Below are positions 1 through 3,978 of a DNA stretch of 5,044 nt, in pieces (positions within the stretch are counted from its first letter, which is position 1; each line of letters starts with the position of its first letter). The translations under genes were made by a program, and so were the position numbers. This DNA comes from an uncultured Clostridia bacterium (GTDB taxonomy: Bacteria > Bacillota > Clostridia > Oscillospirales > Acutalibacteraceae). The DNA lies in the NCBI GenBank assembly GCA_946187095.1, contig CAMHPW010000112.1, positions 1 through 5,044 of the forward strand, read 5' to 3'. The notes under the pieces are model-generated. The model did no database searches. It was not told the origin of the DNA and saw only the letters and a list, made by a program, of their open reading frames with translations.

Positions 1-171
1 AATGGTAATATTATCTATGAATTAATTTATGGTACTGGAAAAGTAAAAGAATATGATAATGATTATAAATTAAAATCTTTACCTGATATTTCTAATTGGA
101 ATACTAATAATGTTATTGATATAAATTGTCAATTTCAATGTAACAAAAATGTTTTTTCAGGTACTTTAAAT
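1..171 (+). CDS. AT-rich fragment of a BspA/DUF285-like repeat protein, open at the 5' end and probably chimeric
   Basis: Frame 1 is open for all 57 codons and continues without a stop into the sigma factor. At about 19% G+C roughly one codon in ten should be a stop, so 57 open codons by chance is about 0.3% likely; this was translated protein somewhere. The peptide includes LKSLPDISNWNTNNV followed by IDINCQFQCN. This resembles the BspA-type/DUF285 surface repeat, whose usual pattern is L-x-x-L-P-D-I-S-x-W-N-T-S-N-V-T-D-M-x-x-M-F. Such repeats occur in surface proteins of Mycoplasma, host-associated Firmicutes and some protists. Only about one repeat is visible, so the family call is moderate. 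Only 3 of 57 codons end in G or C and all four Leu codons are TTA, quite unlike the genes that follow. No start, stop or promoter for this protein lies in the window. It may be an assembly chimera or a recombination joint rather than a true fusion. Confidence 0.5.
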
Positions 172-173
172 AT

Positions 174-180
174 GGAGGAG
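174..180 (+). promoter_or_regulatory. Ribosome binding site deciding the sigma factor start
   Basis: GGAGGAG at 174-180 is the only strong Shine-Dalgarno near this start. It overlaps the ATG at 172 and touches the ATG at 181, so it can serve neither. It lies 9 nt before the in-frame TTG at 190, a normal spacing. The ATG at 185 is also well spaced but opens only an 8-codon frame. Confidence 0.6.
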
Positions 181-189
181 ATGAATGAA

Positions 190-744
190 TTGGAAGATGA
201 AAAAATCATAGAATTATTTTTCAGACGTTCCGAAAATGCCATCAGCGAACTTTCCAAAAAATATGAAAAGTTATGCATGACGGTTTCCATGAATATTCTC
301 GGCAACAGGGAAGATGCGGAAGAATGTATCAATGATACCTATTTAGGCGTATGGAATGCCATACCGCCTCAAAAGCCCGATAATCTCACGGCTTTTATCT
401 GTAAAGTAGCCCGTAATCTTTCACTCAAAAAAAGTGCTTATAATTCAGCCGAAAAGCGTCAGGGAAATTACGGTGTCTGCATTGACGAACTTTCCGAATG
501 TATCCCTGCCGTACATACCGTCGAATCCGAAACGGAATCCGCCGAACTTTCCGAAATCGTCAACCGATTCATTTCCACTCTTGATAAGACAAATCAGTTT
601 TTATTTGTCAGACGCTATTTCTTTTCGGATTCCTATGAAAGCCTTGCAAAGCATACAGGCATGAAAGAACAGGCGATTCGTACACGTCTTTCAAGAATCC
701 GCTCGAATCTGAAAATTTTTCTTGCACAACAGGAGGTACTTTGA
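190..744 (+). CDS. ECF-like RNA polymerase sigma factor (group IV sigma-70)
   Basis: This is a small two-domain sigma factor that would redirect RNA polymerase to a dedicated promoter set. From TTG 190 it is 184 residues; ATG 181 gives 187 and ATG 172 gives 190. TTG is preferred because the GGAGGAG site is spaced for it and because related Clostridia proteins, from memory, begin just before an acidic stretch leading to IIELFF. Counting from TTG, region 2 spans about residues 18-85 and contains NREDAEECINDTYLGVWNA, typical of region 2.1-2.2, then FICKVARNLSLKK. A variable linker follows. Region 4 covers about 124-176 with a helix-turn-helix around SYESLAKHTGMKEQAIRTRL. The gene ends one base before the anti-sigma-like gene, so the two are almost certainly co-transcribed. 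No convincing promoter is visible upstream because the sequence before 172 is the anomalous AT-rich piece. The family call is firm; the inducing signal and target promoters are unknown. Confidence 0.88.
   Translation: MEDEKIIELFFRRSENAISELSKKYEKLCMTVSMNILGNREDAEECINDTYLGVWNAIPPQKPDNLTAFICKVARNLSLKKSAYNSAEKRQGNYGVCIDELSECIPAVHTVESETESAELSEIVNRFISTLDKTNQFLFVRRYFFSDSYESLAKHTGMKEQAIRTRLSRIRSNLKIFLAQQEVL
731..736 (+). promoter_or_regulatory. Ribosome binding site of the anti-sigma-like gene, inside the sigma factor's last codons
   Basis: AGGAGG at 731-736 is 9 nt before ATG 746 and sits within the last codons of the sigma gene. It supports ATG 746 over the upstream in-frame TTG at 722, which has no such site, and suggests translational coupling of the pair. 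Confidence 0.75.
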
Positions 745-745
745 T

Positions 746-1516
746 ATGAACGGAAAGAATCTATTCAACGCCGTCGGCAATATTGATGACAAGTATATAT
801 CGGAATTTGCCGACACCTCACGCTTTAAAAAGAAAATTCCCTTTTTCCTTTCACCGAAATTCTATTCGGGCATAGCCGCTGTTTTCGTGATAGGAATTGC
901 CGTTGTGATTGCCCTGCAGATGAACAACAATTCTATTGACATTCAAAACAATTCTGTGCATAATAATGATAATGCCGCACTTTCGCAAACAAGTCAAAAT
1001 TCCTCTCCATCTCCGACAATTCCGTACAGCAATAAAGCCGACAATACACAGACAAATACTGCCGATACGGACAATGCCTATGCGGAAGAACCACATGATA
1101 ACGATCCCAAAAGCGAGGGCGAACAAGTTCATGACACACTTTTCGCCATGAAAGTGTATGCCGCCGAAACACCCGAAAATATGTCAAAAAATGATATTGT
1201 CAAAATAAAGGGCGATTTCAACCCTCTTATGAGTTCGTCCGTCGGAATCGGTATCGAATTTGAGATAACTCCCTATGAACCCGTGACACTTCAAGCCGAA
1301 AGCGGTCATTTTATGACATGGAATCAGGACAGCGGTGAGATCACAGAACTCGGCTCGACTTTCAGCGTTTCAGAAACGACTGATTTTTTCTGGACGTTTA
1401 ACGGCGAAACCAAAGATACTTTCATCAAAGTAGCAAACGGCGATTCCGTTCTCTCCGTAATAAAAATTTCGTATGATGAAAATTCCAATTATTTCTATGC
1501 GGAAATGACGGAATAA
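746..1516 (+). CDS. Putative membrane anti-sigma factor with a single TM segment and an extracytoplasmic domain
   Basis: The protein has 256 residues. The N-terminus MNGKNLFNAVGNIDDKYISE matches the short cytoplasmic segment often seen in anti-sigma-like proteins encoded directly after this type of sigma factor in Clostridia (family knowledge, from memory). A basic stretch at 27-30 precedes one hydrophobic helix at about 39-59, so the first 38 residues should be cytoplasmic and the rest outside. Residues 60-125 are a low-complexity linker rich in Asn, Ser, Thr, Asp and Pro. Residues 130-256 look like a compact beta-rich domain with segments such as VGIGIEFEITPYEPVTL and TTDFFWTFNG; I do not recognise its fold. 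There is no HxxxCxxC zinc anti-sigma motif and the mature part has no cysteine. The one-base gap after the sigma gene and the buried ribosome binding site argue for a coupled pair in which this protein holds the sigma at the membrane. Anti-sigma activity is inferred from context, not from a catalytic motif. Confidence 0.7.
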   Translation: MNGKNLFNAVGNIDDKYISEFADTSRFKKKIPFFLSPKFYSGIAAVFVIGIAVVIALQMNNNSIDIQNNSVHNNDNAALSQTSQNSSPSPTIPYSNKADNTQTNTADTDNAYAEEPHDNDPKSEGEQVHDTLFAMKVYAAETPENMSKNDIVKIKGDFNPLMSSSVGIGIEFEITPYEPVTLQAESGHFMTWNQDSGEITELGSTFSVSETTDFFWTFNGETKDTFIKVANGDSVLSVIKISYDENSNYFYAEMTE

Positions 1517-1517
1517 A

Positions 1518-1533
1518 CTTAAAAATCTTTAAG
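1518..1533. repeat. Short inverted repeat just after the anti-sigma-like gene
   Basis: CTTAAA, a 4-base gap (AATC), then TTTAAG form a perfect 6-bp inverted repeat starting 1 base after the stop codon. The stem is almost all A/T and no T-run follows, so it is a poor intrinsic terminator. It could be a protein-binding site or chance. Confidence 0.3.
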
Positions 1534-1572
1534 GGTAACTTCATAAATTGTTTTTAGAAGATATTTAATTTG

Positions 1573-1604
1573 TTAGCACATTTTCAGAAATTCTGAGTTA
1601 TAAT
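1573..1604 (+). promoter_or_regulatory. Promoter of htrA
   Basis: TATAAT at 1599-1604 is a perfect -10 box 55 bases before the htrA start. The -35 region is weak: TTAGCA at 1573-1578 (20-bp spacer) or AGCACA at 1575-1580 (18-bp spacer). A weak -35 with a perfect palindrome in the spacer suggests that activity depends on a regulator. This is the only good promoter-like element in the 142-bp gap. Confidence 0.55.
1584..1596. promoter_or_regulatory. Candidate operator: 13-bp palindrome in the htrA promoter spacer
   Basis: TCAGAA-A-TTCTGA is a perfect inverted repeat around a single central base. It ends 2 bases before the TATAAT box, where a bound protein would block RNA polymerase. The binding protein is unknown; the operator role is inferred from symmetry and position. 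Confidence 0.4.
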
Positions 1605-1658
1605 ATAACCATCGAAAGCAAACAAAACAAAATACAAGTTAAATCGGAGGTAACTGCT

Positions 1659-3116
1659 ATGGAAGACAACAGAAATTTTGAAAACATATATGACCATGAA
1701 AGAACCGTATATCCCGAATATACACAGCCTCAGCCCGAACCGGAAGTATATCATGAAGTGTATTCCGCCGGTCAGGACACGGCACCGTTTCCGCCTGTTT
1801 ATGAAAATATCTACAGCGAAACCGTTCCCGAACCCGTGACGGCAAAGCCTAAAAAAAGCAGGAAAAATGCCGCATTGATTGCAGGCACTTTGGCATTGGC
1901 ACTTTGCGTGGGATTCGGCGGCGGCGTACTCGGTTCCTATGTCGGCGGCGGTAAGACTGTTACCAAAACCGTGATACAGCCTGCAGGCACATCTGTCAAT
2001 GCACAGACAACGGAGGGCAAGGATTCCGGTCTGAATGTGATTCAGGCTTCAAAATCCGACAGCACTCCCACGACTATTGAAGAAGTTGTCAATAAAGTGA
2101 AGGATTCCGTTGTCGAGATCACGACAGAAACTACCAAATACGGCACTTTCTACGGACAGTATATTTCACAGGGGGCAGGCAGCGGTGTCATTATCTCCTC
2201 TGACGGCTATATCATTACCAATAATCACGTTATCGAAGATGCTACAAGCGTCAAAGTCACTCTCACGGACGGCAATTCCTATGATGCAAAGGTCATCGGC
2301 ACAGATGCCACTCTCGATATCGCTCTCATTAAGATTGAAGCTGACGGTCTTCAGGTGGCAGCTCTCGGCTCTTCGGCTGATCTCAAGGTAGGCGAAACTT
2401 CCATCGTGATCGGCAATCCCCTCGGACAGCTCGGCGGCACCGTGACTCACGGCATTATCAGTGCTTTGAACCGCTCCATACAGCTTGACGGCAAAACAAT
2501 GGAACTTCTCCAGACAGATGCCGCTATCAATCCCGGCAATTCGGGCGGCGGTCTGTTTGACAGTGAAGGCAATCTTGTCGGAATCGTTGTAGCAAAATCC
2601 ACCAGTTCTTCCGACGGAACTTCTCTGGAAGGTCTTGGATTCGCCATTCCGATTGACAATATCAAGGCAGTTCTCGGCGATCTTAAGACTAACGGTCATG
2701 TGGCAAGACCTGTACTCGGTGTCACTGCCGTTGATGTCCTTGACGATACGACTGCCGCAAGATACAATGTCGAGAAACAGGGTGTCTATATCTATTCCAT
2801 CACGGACGGAAGTGCTGCCGATAAAGCCGGTCTGATGGTCGGTGACTGCGTCCTGAAAATAGACGATAAAGCTATCGGTTCCAAAGAAGAATTGGCAAGT
2901 ACCATATCTGCACATAAAGTCGGTGATGAAGTGAAAATCCTCATTTACCGTGACGGCAGGGAACAGACTCTGACAGCCGTTCTGGAAGAAAGTGCTGCCG
3001 AAACTACCCAGAGAAACAGCAACAATTTCAATAAAAACGGCGGCAATTCCTCCAATAACGGCAATTATTACGGCTATCCCGACAACATTGAGGACTGGAT
3101 CAGATTCTTTGGATAA
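1659..3116 (+). CDS. htrA: HtrA/DegP-family membrane-anchored serine protease with one PDZ domain
   Basis: This trypsin-like S1C protease would degrade or refold damaged proteins on the outer face of the membrane. It has 485 residues. ATG 1659 is preceded by GGAGG at 1646-1650 with 8-nt spacing. Residues 1-68 form a cytoplasmic tail rich in Pro, Glu and Tyr. A basic patch (KPKKSRK) leads to one TM helix at about 70-95 with a glycine-rich end. A Thr/Ser linker follows to about 140. The protease domain spans about 140-350 with the full catalytic triad: His190 in TNNHVIEDA, Asp220 in LDIALIKI and Ser295 in NPGNSGGGLF. A single PDZ domain lies at about 353-452, with ADKAGLMVGDCVLKIDD in its core. 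The C-terminal 35 residues are Asn/Gly-rich and end in DWIRFFG, the kind of hydrophobic end that PDZ domains bind. The length and order are usual for Gram-positive HtrA. It follows the sigma/anti-sigma pair but has its own promoter. Confidence 0.95.
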   Translation: MEDNRNFENIYDHERTVYPEYTQPQPEPEVYHEVYSAGQDTAPFPPVYENIYSETVPEPVTAKPKKSRKNAALIAGTLALALCVGFGGGVLGSYVGGGKTVTKTVIQPAGTSVNAQTTEGKDSGLNVIQASKSDSTPTTIEEVVNKVKDSVVEITTETTKYGTFYGQYISQGAGSGVIISSDGYIITNNHVIEDATSVKVTLTDGNSYDAKVIGTDATLDIALIKIEADGLQVAALGSSADLKVGETSIVIGNPLGQLGGTVTHGIISALNRSIQLDGKTMELLQTDAAINPGNSGGGLFDSEGNLVGIVVAKSTSSSDGTSLEGLGFAIPIDNIKAVLGDLKTNGHVARPVLGVTAVDVLDDTTAARYNVEKQGVYIYSITDGSAADKAGLMVGDCVLKIDDKAIGSKEELASTISAHKVGDEVKILIYRDGREQTLTAVLEESAAETTQRNSNNFNKNGGNSSNNGNYYGYPDNIEDWIRFFG

Positions 3117-3132
3117 TTCTTTCAAAAAACAA

Positions 3133-3161
3133 TTGACATCTTGCTGAAAACAGTGTATAAT
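3133..3161 (+). promoter_or_regulatory. Full-consensus sigma-A promoter downstream of htrA
   Basis: TTGACA at 3133-3138 and TATAAT at 3156-3161 are both 6/6 matches with the ideal 17-bp spacer. The -35 box starts 17 bases after the htrA stop. Transcription would begin near 3168, about 60 nt before a strong terminator hairpin and about 124 nt before the deaminase start. Confidence 0.85.
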
Positions 3162-3167
3162 TACAGA

Positions 3168-3260
3168 AGATAAATGCTTGATTTCATCCGTTTTTCTTAA
3201 TTCATAGTTTTCTCCTCTTTTGTGATAAGCCGCATTCTTTCGGGGAGTGCGGCTTCTTTT
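3168..3260 (+). ncRNA. Predicted ~90-nt leader or small RNA ending at an intrinsic terminator
   Basis: The interval runs from the predicted start of the consensus promoter to the end of the terminator T-run. Up to about 3226 it is T/C-rich and contains no recognisable riboswitch core. It holds a CTCCTC element (3212-3217) that could pair with GGGGAG (3242-3247) inside the terminator hairpin (6 pairs, one G-U) or, more weakly, with AGGAG of the deaminase ribosome binding site. This allows either an attenuating leader for the deaminase gene or an independent small RNA. A possible 8-codon peptide (3174-3200, MLDFIRFS) lacks a ribosome binding site within the predicted transcript. The transcript is inferred from the promoter and terminator; its function is unknown. 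Confidence 0.4.
3227..3260 (+). terminator. Intrinsic terminator between htrA and the deaminase gene
   Basis: AAGCCGCATTCT (3227-3238) pairs with 3244-3255 around a TTCGG loop: twelve pairs, of which the outer eight are perfect and two inner ones are G-T. CTTTT follows at 3256-3260. It can end htrA read-through, and it also lies between the 3133-3161 promoter and the deaminase gene. Confidence 0.8.
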
Positions 3261-3291
3261 CCATTAAAAATCGTTTCAAGGAGTTTTTTCC

Positions 3292-3777
3292 ATGCGTACA
3301 GACAAGATCAATTATTATCTCGACATTGCCGAAACAGTGCTTGAACGGGGTACCTGTTTAAGAAGAAATTACGGTGCAATCATCGTCAACAATGACCAGA
3401 TCATCTCGACAGGCTATGTGGGTGCCCCCCGTGGCAGAAAAAACTGCATTGACATGGGAATCTGTGTCAGAGAAAATCTCAAAGTCCCCAGAGGCGAAAG
3501 ATATGAACTGTGCCGTTCCGTCCATGCCGAACAGAATGCCATCATACACGCTTCCCGTGAGAATATGATCGGTGCAACGCTCTATCTTGTCGGCAAGGAT
3601 GCCGGAACAGGTGCCTATGTCGAAAATGCCTCTGCGTGTTCCATGTGCAAGCGTATGATCATCAATGCAGGCATTGAAAAAGTCATCATCCGCAATTCCA
3701 AAGAGAAATATACTGTTGTCGAGGTCAGTGACTGGATTATCAATGATGAATCCCTTTCGGGCGTTTTCGGCTACTGA
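3292..3777 (+). CDS. dCMP deaminase-like zinc cytidine/deoxycytidylate deaminase (ComEB-like)
   Basis: The likely reaction is dCMP to dUMP plus ammonia, supplying dUMP to thymidylate synthase in the cytoplasm. The protein has 161 residues, normal for the family. ATG 3292 is preceded by AAGGAG (3278-3283) with 8-nt spacing. The catalytic zinc site is visible: His78 with Glu80 (the proton shuttle) in SVHAEQNAII, and Cys116 and Cys119 in SACSMCKRMIINAGI. The usual proline before the first cysteine of the PCxxC motif is alanine here. Additional cysteines at 22, 52, 58 and 74 lie around NCIDMGICVRE and YELCRSVHAE, a pattern I associate with Clostridia dCMP deaminases; a second structural zinc is possible. 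The gene stands alone, flanked by terminators on both sides. Substrate assignment rests on overall resemblance; a tRNA or free-cytidine deaminase is less likely. Confidence 0.87.
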   Translation: MRTDKINYYLDIAETVLERGTCLRRNYGAIIVNNDQIISTGYVGAPRGRKNCIDMGICVRENLKVPRGERYELCRSVHAEQNAIIHASRENMIGATLYLVGKDAGTGAYVENASACSMCKRMIINAGIEKVIIRNSKEKYTVVEVSDWIINDESLSGVFGY

Positions 3778-3784
3778 ATTTCTG

Positions 3785-3814
3785 CCGTTCTGATTGAAAA
3801 CAGAACGGTTTTTT
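3785..3814 (+). terminator. Intrinsic terminator of the deaminase gene
   Basis: CCGTTCTG (3785-3792) and CAGAACGG (3801-3808) form a perfect 8-bp stem with an 8-nt loop, followed directly by TTTTTT (3809-3814). It starts 8 bases after the stop codon. Confidence 0.93.
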
Positions 3815-3870
3815 GCTTTATATATCCGAAAAATTAAATTATTGCATAATTTCCTAAGAAAAATTTTGTT

Positions 3871-3894
3871 TTTTTTGAAAATTTTTTCAAAAAA
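3871..3894. repeat. 24-bp A/T-tract palindrome upstream of the ppdK promoter (candidate UP element)
   Basis: TTTTTTGAAAA (3871-3881) and TTTTCAAAAAA (3884-3894) are perfect 11-bp inverted repeats separated by two T bases. The element ends a few bases before the -35 position. Runs of A and T here would bend the DNA and could contact the polymerase alpha subunit. With only 2 central bases it is a poor RNA hairpin, so a DNA-level role is more likely. Confidence 0.4.
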
Positions 3895-3897
3895 CAA

Positions 3898-3926
3898 TAG
3901 CAATTTTTTAAATGATATGTTATAAT
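3898..3926 (+). promoter_or_regulatory. Extended -10 promoter of ppdK
   Basis: TGTTATAAT at 3918-3926 is a perfect extended -10 (TGn plus TATAAT). At 17-bp spacing the -35 is TAGCAA (3898-3903), only 3/6, as is common when the -10 is extended. Transcription would start near 3933, giving a leader of about 46 nt. Confidence 0.72.
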
Positions 3927-3978
3927 ATTTCCAGACAACCAAGTCAAAATTTTTAAATCATATAGGAGGTAATTTCCA

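Noticed and set aside
123..135. 13-bp palindrome AAATTG-T-CAATTT upstream of the sigma gene
   Set aside because: It lies within the 19% GC coding-like fragment, where A/T palindromes are expected by chance, and no promoter is seen beside it.
139..163. Possible ECF-type autoregulated promoter: TGTAAC, then GGTA 15 bases later, with a similar GTAAC at 1535-1539 before htrA
   Set aside because: The GTAAC-to-downstream spacing differs between the two sites, neither has a clear ECF -10, and the first lies in the anomalous segment.
159..167. AGGTACTTT shared between 159-167 and 734-742, each just before a start region
   Set aside because: Nine bases is too short to mean a duplication, and the surrounding bases do not align beyond a loose TATG.
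185..208. Alternative start ATG 185 with good spacing from GGAGGAG
   Set aside because: It gives only eight codons before a stop. It may compete for ribosomes but is not a credible gene.
722..745. Upstream in-frame TTG 722 as start of the anti-sigma-like gene
   Set aside because: AGGAGG at 731-736 fits ATG 746, and the protein from 746 begins with the N-terminus expected of the family.
1518..1533. CTTAAA/TTTAAG as a terminator or a CiaR-type site
   Set aside because: There is no T-run and the stem is A/T only. CiaR sites are direct TTTAAG repeats, whereas this one is inverted.
2166..3125. Long reverse-strand open frame opposite htrA (319 codons)
   Set aside because: It is a shadow of a well-supported gene, has no ribosome binding site and no recognisable domains. 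The reverse frame over 3358-3942 was rejected for the same reasons.
3174..3200. Leader peptide MLDFIRFS between the consensus promoter and the terminator
   Set aside because: The start codon is only about 6 nt from the predicted transcript start, leaving no ribosome binding site, and there is no run of one amino acid as in classic attenuators.
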